Source: Gammaproteobacteria bacterium UBA2955 (GTDB lineage Bacteria; Pseudomonadota; Gammaproteobacteria; Pseudomonadales; Azotimanducaceae). From it: a stretch of 6,310 nucleotides of DNA. The position numbers and the translations under genes are program-made. Where the stretch lies: positions 17,963 through 24,272 of the forward strand of contig DEBN01000102.1 of assembly GCA_002348825.1 (NCBI GenBank). Reading direction: 5' to 3'. A model generated the notes under the pieces. It was not told where the DNA came from and searched no databases. It was given only the letters and a program-made list of their open reading frames with translations. Within the stretch, counting starts at the first letter, position 1. Every line of letters starts with the position of its first letter. Shown here piece by piece: positions 1-5,399 of this stretch.

Positions 1-46
1 CGTTGTTGCCCAGTGCCCGTTGCGTTTGATCCACCAAATTCGTCAT
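1..46 (-). CDS. 5' end of an unidentified gene, cut by the window edge
   Basis: An ATG at 46-44 opens a minus-strand frame that stays open to the window edge, giving 15 residues (MTNLVDQTQRALGNN). The start lies 3 bases after the TAA of the oxidoreductase gene. An AGGAAG Shine-Dalgarno sequence sits about 9 bases upstream of it, overlapping the end of that gene. Tight spacing plus a good ribosome binding site argue for a real downstream partner in the same operon. The fragment is too short to assign a family; from context a second catabolic enzyme or a transporter component is likely, but that is only inference. Confidence 0.6.
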   Translation of the reverse strand, partial: MTNLVDQTQRALGNN

Positions 47-49
47 AAC

Positions 50-1285
50 TTAATCTTCCTGAAAATTCGTTTTAACCCAGTGCGCAGGATCAAAGCCTGC
101 GGGCAACACTTCCGCCACATCCACTGCGGCACCGCGCTCGATAGACAATTGCGCAGCAGCGCCAACCGCCACCGACCAAAGCCCATCCGCCAAATTCGGA
201 CCAGACACCACACCGCCGGACAGTTCATCCACAAAACTTAGATGCTCGAAAAACGTCGAGCCGTGATGACCCGCCTTGGTGATATATGACGGATATTCTG
301 GCGCGCGAACCGACGACGCAGCATTTTCACCACGCCAAACCTCCAAGCGATTTTCGTTGGCCTCACCAAGTCGAGCACTTTCGCTGGCGTGCACCCGACC
401 CGCATCACCGCAGACCACTAATTCCTCTCGAGTGCCGGGGGTAAACATACACAGCGAAAAGCCCCCGATTACGCCGTTGTCGTATTGAATAGATAACTGC
501 GCCTGGTCCAGGCCATCGGCTTTTTTATTGTCATAAACAAAGTTATGAAAATTCACTGCCTGATTGCCCACGGCAAATACCTGTCGGGGATTACCTCCAG
601 CAAACAAATTCATTAAGTCGAAATAGTGGCAGCACTTCTCCACCAACGTGCCGCCGGTGTAGGCACTGAACTTATTCCATTGCTGTACTTTGTCTAAAAA
701 CGGGAAGCGATGCTCGAGCATGTTGACGCTGTGTACCCGCCCGACACTGCGACGCTCGAAGACTTCAGTAAGCGCCTCGGCATAAACAGACTTATAGCGA
801 TACTGCAGACCAAAGCGCACCGGCTGGCTGTGAGCCGCGGCAAGCTGACACACCTCGAACGCGTCGGCGACGGTGGTGGCTATCGGCTTCTCCACGAACA
901 ATGCTTTGTTGGACCCAACCACAGTACGCACAACGTCGATGTGGGTGTAGTTAGGTGTGGCGATAATCAGAGCATCAGTATCTGGATCTGCAACGGCCTG
1001 CGCCAGCGAAGCATAAATCCTCGGCGCCTCTTGCTGGCCGTTTCGCGCGATCAAACGCGTTGCCGCGTCTATACTCTTGGCGGCCGGATCATACAGCCCG
1101 CCGATTTTTGCGCGACCCACCAGTAAGGCGTTGTAGATGTGCTCTTGGCCCATCATGCCGCAACCGATGACCCCAAAACTGAATTCCGGGTCGGCGCGCG
1201 CCGTGAGGAAGCGGTCTTCATCCTCCAAATAGCCCAAAGCACTACCGCGCTTAAACATGCGGCTGTTTTCGACCTGATTGTTCAC
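50..1285 (-). CDS. Gfo/Idh/MocA family NAD(P)-dependent oxidoreductase
   Basis: Predicted cytoplasmic dehydrogenase of 411 residues acting on a sugar, polyol or related hydroxy compound; the substrate cannot be read from the sequence. The N-terminal Rossmann fold carries GVIGCGMMG (residues 38-46, GxGxxG at 41-46), then TPNYTH (110-115) and the family EKP signature (132-134). The C-terminal substrate domain has GGTLVEKCCHYFDL (211-224), matching the conserved region that supplies the catalytic His/Asp residues in inositol- and glucose-fructose-type members. The start is GTG at 1285, preceded by a weak purine-rich GAAAGA. An ATG at codon 10 (1258) is possible but has no visible ribosome binding site. 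Even from there, about 27 residues precede the Rossmann strand, so a short N-terminal extension is likely real. The gene is divergent from a LysR regulator and is followed 3 bp later by another gene. LysR control and induction by the substrate or a product are inferred from this arrangement. Confidence 0.93.
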   Translation of the reverse strand: MNNQVENSRMFKRGSALGYLEDEDRFLTARADPEFSFGVIGCGMMGQEHIYNALLVGRAKIGGLYDPAAKSIDAATRLIARNGQQEAPRIYASLAQAVADPDTDALIIATPNYTHIDVVRTVVGSNKALFVEKPIATTVADAFEVCQLAAAHSQPVRFGLQYRYKSVYAEALTEVFERRSVGRVHSVNMLEHRFPFLDKVQQWNKFSAYTGGTLVEKCCHYFDLMNLFAGGNPRQVFAVGNQAVNFHNFVYDNKKADGLDQAQLSIQYDNGVIGGFSLCMFTPGTREELVVCGDAGRVHASESARLGEANENRLEVWRGENAASSVRAPEYPSYITKAGHHGSTFFEHLSFVDELSGGVVSGPNLADGLWSVAVGAAAQLSIERGAAVDVAEVLPAGFDPAHWVKTNFQED

Positions 1286-1349
1286 TCTTTCGCCCTTGCC
1301 GAGGATTTGCAGAGCAGTATTTTAAAGAATTAGTTTTGGTTTATTGTTC

Positions 1350-1364
1350 TTAATTCGGAATTAA
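1350..1364. promoter_or_regulatory. Perfect palindrome in divergent spacer, candidate LysR operator
   Basis: TTAATTCGGAATTAA has two 7-bp arms around a single central base. It contains the T-N11-A arrangement typical of LysR-type binding sites. It lies in the 95-bp spacer between the divergent oxidoreductase and LysR genes, centred 24 bp before the regulator ATG and about 72 bp before the oxidoreductase GTG. That fits autorepression of the regulator and upstream activation of the target. No convincing -35/-10 pair could be assigned to either gene, so promoter positions are left open. The palindrome is seen directly; its role is inferred. Confidence 0.5.
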
Positions 1365-1380
1365 TCGCAAACGAACAGCT

Positions 1381-2289
1381 ATGAATGATGAACGCCTATT
1401 GCAAAATTTTGTTGCCGTATTCCACCACCGCAGCTTTCGCGCCGCAGCCGACGAATTAGGGGTCAGCCAAAGCTCTGTGACCAAGCGTGTGCAGCTGTTA
1501 GAACACAATACCGGTTTACGGTTATTCGATCGCACCACCCGAGCGGTAGAACCTACCGACAGCGCGCGTGCGCTTATCTCCACCGCAGAAAACGCCCTAC
1601 AGGCAAACAACGCGTTCCACCAAGAAGCGCAGCTTTTGGCCGCCGGCGAAATGGGGGCAATACGGGTAAGCGCCATCGCCCTAGCGGCTGAAACACTGGT
1701 GGCAGGCGCGCTCGCAAACCTCGCCGATAGCCACCCGAATCTGGACGTTGAAGTAGTGGTAGGCGGTTCAGACATCTACAAAGATCTCGCCACAGGATTG
1801 TGCGATGCGGCCATCGGCGACGAAGCAAACTTTCAAAGCTCTCCGTACGCTGCGTCACTGCGGCTACAACCTTTGCATACGGAACACTTGGTGTACGTTC
1901 ACCGCCATGACCACCCGGCAAGCGGTACCCAAGACCAGGCCACCCTGCTCAGTTATCCGCTAGCGTTACCCAGCCGCTATTTCAACGAAAACAAGTTGTT
2001 CGAAAATCTGGCGACCAAAAGCAATCCGCCGGTGTTTCCGCGGTACAAACTCAACAGCCTGTCGGCCTGTTTAACACTGGCGGCCAGCAGTGATGCCATA
2101 GCCCTTGCGCCCCGCTCATTGGTGGCGCGCACAAGCCGCGTGCGCACGCCAGCGGATTTAAGCATCGCGCGCTTTGATACCGGAGTGGAGGTCTCTATGG
2201 CATTGGTGACCGTGGCAAAAAATGCACCTACCCCAGCGGTTCGGGCGTTCGCTGCGGCGCTGGCTCAAAGTAGGTGGCCAACATCCTAA
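1381..2289 (+). CDS. LysR-type transcriptional regulator
   Basis: DNA-binding regulator of 302 residues, the usual family length. The N-terminal winged helix-turn-helix is clear: FRAAADELGVSQSSVTKRVQ (19-38), followed by the LE..TGLRLFDRTTR segment ending in the wing (about 41-54) and the linker helix to about residue 85. The rest (about 91-297) is the periplasmic-binding-like effector domain, including the region around VVVGGSDIYKDLATGLCDAA. The ATG at 1381 places the helix-turn-helix where it normally sits, although no strong Shine-Dalgarno sequence precedes it. It is transcribed away from the Gfo/Idh/MocA oxidoreductase and converges on the histidine phosphatase gene. The divergent layout and the spacer palindrome suggest it controls the oxidoreductase operon and its own gene. 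The inducer is unknown. Confidence 0.95.
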   Translation: MNDERLLQNFVAVFHHRSFRAAADELGVSQSSVTKRVQLLEHNTGLRLFDRTTRAVEPTDSARALISTAENALQANNAFHQEAQLLAAGEMGAIRVSAIALAAETLVAGALANLADSHPNLDVEVVVGGSDIYKDLATGLCDAAIGDEANFQSSPYAASLRLQPLHTEHLVYVHRHDHPASGTQDQATLLSYPLALPSRYFNENKLFENLATKSNPPVFPRYKLNSLSACLTLAASSDAIALAPRSLVARTSRVRTPADLSIARFDTGVEVSMALVTVAKNAPTPAVRAFAAALAQSRWPTS

Positions 2290-2316
2290 AACCAACACTG
2301 ATTCAGCAAAACCGCA

Positions 2317-2342
2317 AACCGCCAGCATGGTCAGAGGCGGTT
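2317..2342 (-). terminator. Hairpin at the convergent gene junction, possible terminator
   Basis: Perfect 7-bp inverted repeat AACCGCC/GGCGGTT with a 12-base loop, overlapping the last codons and stop of the histidine phosphatase gene and lying 28 bp after the LysR stop. On the minus strand the stem is followed by an interrupted T-rich stretch (TT, then TTTT a few bases on), so it best fits termination of the phosphatase transcript. On the plus strand no T-run follows. The weak tract keeps confidence modest. Confidence 0.4.
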
Positions 2343-2933
2343 GGATCCCAGTCCCTTGAGATGCGTATGCTCATTTACAGTGATGATCGTACGCTCACCT
2401 GAACTGGCAATCATGTAACGGCTGATGCTGGTGTAATCGGGATTAAAAAACATCCGTTGCGGCATCCCCAACACATGAGCTGTCCATGCATTGATCACCC
2501 CACCGTGGCAGGTCACCGCAACGGTCTGTCCACGATGCCCGCTAATGATTTCGTTCAGCGTACTGACCACCTCGTCCGCAAACCGATCAAAGTCGACGCC
2601 AGCGGTCTCGCCCCGCATCAGCCGTTGCCAGCTTTCATAGTCGTCTTGTTTGAGCTGCTCCACAGGAATGTAGTGGCTTGCTTTGCGGTCGAATTCCGCA
2701 ACACCCTCGCGCAACTGCGGCGTCAGCGACTTGCTCTGAGAGAGCGGAGCGGCTGTTTCCACTGCACGCCGCATCGGGCTTGAGTAAAGAAAATCTATAG
2801 CAGTGTCTTGCAGCCAATCGGCCATACGCCGGGCCTGCTCGTGTCCCGTTTCGGACAAAGGCGGATCCGCTGGTGTGCCGTCTTGTGTTTCGACCCGTTC
2901 TGGCAGGCCGTGTCGAATAAGGATTAGTTCCAA
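2331..2933 (-). CDS. Histidine phosphatase (phosphoglycerate mutase-like) family protein
   Basis: Cytoplasmic phosphatase or mutase of 200 residues in the histidine phosphatase superfamily, branch 1. The phosphate pocket can be traced: the RHG motif with nucleophile His8 (residues 7-9, LIRHGLPE), the SSPMRRAVETA segment (51-61) with the second pocket arginine, the acidic general acid/base candidate Glu80 in GVAEFD, and the second catalytic histidine His143 in TCHGG. NPDYTSISRY (164-173) is a common conserved stretch in these proteins. The substrate could be a phosphosugar, a nucleotide or a phosphoprotein; the sequence does not decide. The start is TTG at 2933, chosen because it places RHG at the normal distance from the N terminus and has AAGGAG about 11 bases upstream; no ATG or GTG alternative exists nearby. 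It stands alone, convergent with LysR and downstream of a 346-bp gene-free stretch. Confidence 0.93.
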   Translation of the reverse strand: MELILIRHGLPERVETQDGTPADPPLSETGHEQARRMADWLQDTAIDFLYSSPMRRAVETAAPLSQSKSLTPQLREGVAEFDRKASHYIPVEQLKQDDYESWQRLMRGETAGVDFDRFADEVVSTLNEIISGHRGQTVAVTCHGGVINAWTAHVLGMPQRMFFNPDYTSISRYMIASSGERTIITVNEHTHLKGLGSNRL

Positions 2934-3094
2934 GGTATCTATTACTCCTTCCTCAAACCCGTCATGTTACGACACTCGAGGGTTCTGCGTCTGTATCGTT
3001 GCGAGAGGATATGGAAACTTAGGCTGGCAACAAACGGGCGAGGGCGCAGTACCGGTACCAAAGGCCGAACCTATCTACCTCGTTGTTGAGCACC

Positions 3095-3109
3095 GCTCCG
3101 CCTGCTGGG
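3095..3109 (-). repeat. Copy of tRNA-Asn 3' end (direct repeat of 3282-3296)
   Basis: These 15 bases are identical, and in the same orientation, to the 3' part of the tRNA-Asn gene: the 3' strand of the T stem, the 3' acceptor strand, the discriminator G and the first C of CCA. The distance between copies is 187 bp. A chance 15-base match is unlikely in a window this size, and its placement exactly on a tRNA 3' end resembles an attachment-site duplication. No integrase or cargo gene lies between the copies, so a decayed tandem tRNA copy is an equal alternative. Confidence 0.6.
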
Positions 3110-3166
3110 GTTAGGCCTTAGCGGACGCGGCGGCAAGCTGACTGCAATCGATCTATATCGACGCGG

Positions 3167-3213
3167 CCCGACACGGGTTGTCGAGTTGGAACGGGACACA
3201 GGGTAGTGTCGGG
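3167..3213. repeat. 8-bp inverted repeat overlapping the next hairpin
   Basis: CCCGACAC (3167-3174) and GTGTCGGG (3206-3213) are perfect reverse complements. The right arm occupies most of the loop of the hairpin at 3190-3224 and the arms interleave, so the two structures cannot both form fully in one RNA. A short CGAC/GTCG stem (3169-3172 with 3180-3183) is a further alternative fold. Confidence 0.45.
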
Positions 3214-3224
3214 TGTGCCCCGTT
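3190..3224. terminator. 11-bp stem-loop with T-run on the plus strand
   Basis: Arms AACGGGACACA (3190-3200) and TGTGCCCCGTT (3214-3224) flank a 13-base loop. As plus-strand RNA there is one A-C mismatch and the stem runs into TTTT (3223-3226), like an intrinsic terminator. As minus-strand RNA the stem is fully paired with one G-U wobble but has no T-run; there it lies about 55 bases after the tRNA-Asn 3' end and could define the end of the tRNA transcript. Direction and role are unresolved. Confidence 0.4.
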
Positions 3225-3279
3225 TTGAGTCGGTTGTTAAGTTCTATGAATCTTAAACTACTGATTATAATGGAGAAAA

Positions 3280-3355
3280 TGGCTCCGCCTGCTGGGCTCG
3301 AACCAGCGACCCGCTGATTAACAGTCAGCTGCTCTACCAACTGAGCTAAGGCGGA
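3280..3355 (-). tRNA. tRNA-Asn (anticodon GTT)
   Basis: The 76-base minus-strand sequence folds into a complete cloverleaf. The acceptor stem TCCGCCT/AGGCGGA is perfect over 7 bp. The D arm is GCTC..GAGC, the anticodon stem GCTGA/TCAGC is perfect with loop CTGTTAA (anticodon GTT), and the T arm is GCTGG/CCAGC with loop TTCGAGC. Discriminator G and an encoded CCA end it at 3280. U1-A72 and discriminator G73 agree with bacterial tRNA-Asn. A candidate promoter lies about 55 bp upstream. The gene follows the lipoprotein gene by 126 bp on the same strand. Confidence 0.97.
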
Positions 3356-3409
3356 GTGGTCGTCTGAACTTGTGCTGAGTTGATCCTGCAGCGCTCAAAC
3401 GAGGCCGAC

Positions 3410-3437
3410 AGTTTAATGCCGTGCAGCCCAATTGCAA
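3410..3437 (-). promoter_or_regulatory. Candidate sigma70-type promoter for tRNA-Asn
   Basis: On the minus strand TTGCAA (3437-3432) and TAAACT (3415-3410) are separated by 16 bp, each matching four of six consensus positions. Transcription would start near 3403, giving a leader of roughly 48 bases before the tRNA. It is the best pair I could find in the 126-bp gap, but the match is moderate. Confidence 0.35.
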
Positions 3438-3481
3438 TACTCTCGTGTCACCGCTGCCTCCACGTTGAGCGGCGCTTGCGC

Positions 3482-4084
3482 CTATAGAGGCAGGCTTGTA
3501 CGGCGGAAAAGCCGCTGCAATTCTTTGGTTTGGCCGTCTGCGGTTACGATGATTGTTACCCGCATTTCATCACTGTTTACCAGCTGATAGCGCTCCAGCA
3601 CCCGCATGTCGTCGGCGCTGGATTGAATCAATAGATCGCTGAGTTCCCAACCCGCGTACACGCGCCACAAGCCTCGCTCACGCTGACCCCAGGTCACATC
3701 GCGGTATACCCCCGGCCAGTGCTGCACGCCCATGGAGTCATCGCCCTGCTCAATCTTTAGGCGTTTAGCTTTCAGCACCTGAATGTCCTGAGCAATAAAC
3801 GCCAATCCGGAACCGCGGCTGATTCGCTGAATTTCTTCGCGTATCGAACGGTTCGGCCGCACGCTGCGCGATGGTTTATTTCGCAGCGCGTTGGCACTGT
3901 CTGACGCCTCCGTATCCAATTGCCAGGTGCCCGATAAGTTGGTCGGCCGAATGGGTTGCGGTTCGAGGTTTAAACCGCCGCATCCCACCAGCATCGTTAC
4001 GCCGATTAACGCCGCCACAAAGCGCGCCGGTGCATTGCCGAGCCGGGTTGCGGCGGCGGTTTGAGTTATTAGGGTCGAAGGCAT
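3482..4084 (-). CDS. Predicted lipoprotein of unknown function
   Basis: A 200-residue protein with a lipoprotein signal: a basic N-region (Arg14, Arg21), a hydrophobic stretch (about 22-33) and lipobox LVGC ending at Cys35. The mature protein should be lipid-anchored at the periplasmic face; Gly36 and Gly37 follow the cysteine, with no Asp at +2 to suggest inner-membrane retention, so outer-membrane delivery is plausible. The mature part opens with NLSGTWQLDTEAS (49-61), a pattern common at the start of small beta-rich secreted domains, has a tryptophan-rich middle (HWPGVYRDVTWG, 122-133) and ends in a strand-rich segment (about 159-197). I do not recognise a named family. ATG at 4084 is the only sensible start for the full signal, though its ribosome binding site is poor. 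It begins 34 bp after the flavoprotein gene on the same strand, so co-transcription is likely. Confidence 0.85.
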   Translation of the reverse strand: MPSTLITQTAAATRLGNAPARFVAALIGVTMLVGCGGLNLEPQPIRPTNLSGTWQLDTEASDSANALRNKPSRSVRPNRSIREEIQRISRGSGLAFIAQDIQVLKAKRLKIEQGDDSMGVQHWPGVYRDVTWGQRERGLWRVYAGWELSDLLIQSSADDMRVLERYQLVNSDEMRVTIIVTADGQTKELQRLFRRTSLPL

Positions 4085-4118
4085 GGTCGCTTTTAACTAC
4101 GGCTGTATCGAGTGCCGC

Positions 4119-5231
4119 TTATTTAGGGCCTACGGCGCGCAGAAACTGTTGTTGGTGCTGCAGCACCCTGCTCGCTTCGCCGACCAAGTCATCCATGATC
4201 TGAGCAACCGGCTGCACCTCGTCAAAGTAGCCGATGCTCTGCCCCGCTCCGGAATGGATCAAAGGCTCGATATCGTGTTCTTCGATGGCGCCAAGCAAGT
4301 CGCCCACAAGCACGTCCTGCAGGGGCATTTTCAGCGGTTGCGGCGCGTCTTCGGCTTCCCACGCTTGGCTCCAACCGGTGCGTACCTGACGAAAGGGTTT
4401 GCCGCTTTCGGAGCGGGTGATCACGGTATCGGCACTGCCCGCCTGTTGCAATTTGGCGACGTTCACTGGGTGCATGTGCTCTTGGTGTTCCGTGGACAAT
4501 AACCACGCAGTGCCCAGCCAAACACCCTGACCGCCCATGGCCAACGCTGCCGCAACATGGCGTCCGGTAGCGACCCCTCCGGCCACCAGCACTGGCACAT
4601 CGCCGGCGGCGTCCACTATTTGTGGCACCAATGAATACGTACCAATAGGGCCCGTATGCGCGCCTGCGTCGTAGCCTTGAGCAACGATGATCTCGACACC
4701 GGCCTGCAAGGCTCGGGGCACATGATGCGGGCTGCCAATTAAAGCCAGAGTGATTTTGCCGCGGTCTTTGGCCTCTTCAATCACATCTGCTGGCGCACCA
4801 ATGCCGCAGGCCATCATATCGACATCGGATTCCATGATCACACGGATCTGTTCTTGCTCAATTTCTGTTGAGCGAATGAAGCGGGTACGCATGCCCGGTT
4901 CAGTTGCTTCCGGTACCGCATAGCGTTCGGTGAGTTGTTTCACAAAGTCTTTGTGCGCCTGAGGGATCTCTGCCTCTATGGCCTCGCGGGAGTTATGGGT
5001 GGGCATGCCCGGCGGCAGCACCAAATCCACGCCGAAGGGCTTGTCGCCCACAAGAGCGCGTATTTGCTTCAGCTCTGCTTTGATCTCGTGGGGAAAACGC
5101 CTTGTTGCGCCATAGACGCCATAGCCACCCGCATTGGTAATAGCCGCAACCACGTGCACATCGTGAGCAAATCCGAATATCGGCACATCGATTCCCACGC
5201 GCGTACATATTGGTGTCCAAACTCTATTCAT
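4119..5231 (-). CDS. Nitronate monooxygenase-like FMN-dependent oxidoreductase
   Basis: A 370-residue TIM-barrel flavoprotein of the nitronate monooxygenase/2-nitropropane dioxygenase family, predicted cytoplasmic and FMN-binding. Family features in order: TPICTRVGIDVPIFG near the N terminus (6-20), NAGGYGVYG (33-41), the DAGAHTG segment (188-194) at the place of the usual EAGGH motif with His192 as the likely catalytic base, the FMN phosphate-binding AGGVATG (217-223), GVWLGTAWL (236-244), TRSESGKPFR (272-281), and GQS followed by the terminal helix (330 onward). The true substrate is uncertain: many members annotated as nitronate monooxygenases are NAD(P)H-dependent flavin oxidoreductases or have other roles. 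ATG at 5231 is preceded by GAGGGG at about 6 bases and by a candidate promoter. The lipoprotein gene follows after 34 bp. Confidence 0.92.
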   Translation of the reverse strand: MNRVWTPICTRVGIDVPIFGFAHDVHVVAAITNAGGYGVYGATRRFPHEIKAELKQIRALVGDKPFGVDLVLPPGMPTHNSREAIEAEIPQAHKDFVKQLTERYAVPEATEPGMRTRFIRSTEIEQEQIRVIMESDVDMMACGIGAPADVIEEAKDRGKITLALIGSPHHVPRALQAGVEIIVAQGYDAGAHTGPIGTYSLVPQIVDAAGDVPVLVAGGVATGRHVAAALAMGGQGVWLGTAWLLSTEHQEHMHPVNVAKLQQAGSADTVITRSESGKPFRQVRTGWSQAWEAEDAPQPLKMPLQDVLVGDLLGAIEEHDIEPLIHSGAGQSIGYFDEVQPVAQIMDDLVGEASRVLQHQQQFLRAVGPK

Positions 5232-5261
5232 GCGGCACCCCTCTAAGCCTCATTCCGCTTA

Positions 5262-5290
5262 ACTATAGCGCCAAAACAGGGTTGTCGTAA
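5262..5290 (-). promoter_or_regulatory. Candidate sigma70-type promoter for the flavoprotein gene
   Basis: On the minus strand TTACGA (5290-5285) and TATAGT (5267-5262) are separated by 17 bp. The -10 box matches five of six consensus positions; the -35 box is weak. The expected start site is near 5255, leaving a leader of about 24 bases that contains the GAGGGG ribosome binding site. The flavoprotein and lipoprotein genes could be a two-gene unit from this promoter. Confidence 0.45.
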
Positions 5291-5342
5291 TAACGCGGCT
5301 ATAAAGATTAACGGCATGGCATTTTAAGTTCTGCAGCACTGT

Positions 5343-5371
5343 CCCGCAGCGGCTGTGCCGCCAGGGTTTTT
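5343..5371 (+). terminator. Intrinsic-terminator-like hairpin facing the plus strand
   Basis: GCGGC-TGT-GCCGC (5349-5361) is a perfect 5-bp stem with a 3-base loop. It can be extended across a small internal loop by CCC (5343-5345) with GGG (5364-5366), and TTTTT (5367-5371) follows directly. This is a standard terminator shape on the plus strand, yet both neighbouring genes are on the minus strand. Read on the minus strand the hairpin lies 28 bp after the comEA-like stop with no T-run, so it could still protect the 3' end of that message. Confidence 0.4.
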
Positions 5372-5399
5372 ATACCGCACCAGAGTTGGCAGACGTTAG

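Larger units (their letters stand above)
2934..3279. other. Gene-free stretch between histidine phosphatase and tRNA-Asn
   Basis: About 346 bases in which I find no credible protein gene; open frames crossing it are antisense or read through the tRNA. It contains the phosphatase ribosome binding site (AAGGAG, about 2944-2949), a 10-bp palindrome GTACCGGTAC (3049-3058), a 15-bp copy of the tRNA-Asn 3' end (3095-3109), and two overlapping inverted repeats (3167-3224). I could not assign a convincing promoter for the phosphatase, although one should lie here. Confidence 0.6.

Noticed and set aside
710..1126. Plus-strand open frame of 138 codons
   Set aside because: It is antisense to the clearly coding oxidoreductase gene and shows no recognisable domain.
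1350..1775. Minus-strand open frame of 141 codons
   Set aside because: It is antisense to the LysR gene over its helix-turn-helix region and has low-complexity Ala/Ser/Arg composition typical of shadow frames.
3049..3058. GTACCGGTAC palindrome upstream of the histidine phosphatase gene
   Set aside because: A perfect 10-bp palindrome is not rare, it has no second copy nearby, and no regulator or promoter can be tied to it.
3071..3340. Minus-strand open frame of 89 codons starting MVEQLTVNQRVAGSSPAGGA
   Set aside because: It reads through the tRNA-Asn gene and non-coding sequence; this kind of peptide is a familiar artefact of translating tRNA genes.
3471..3482. GGCGC/GCGCC inverted repeat at the lipoprotein stop codon, considered as a terminator
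   Set aside because: The loop would be only two bases and no T-run follows on the minus strand.
4083..4502. Plus-strand open frame of 139 codons
   Set aside because: It is antisense to the flavoprotein gene, whose family motifs are unambiguous; an open antisense frame is common at this base composition.
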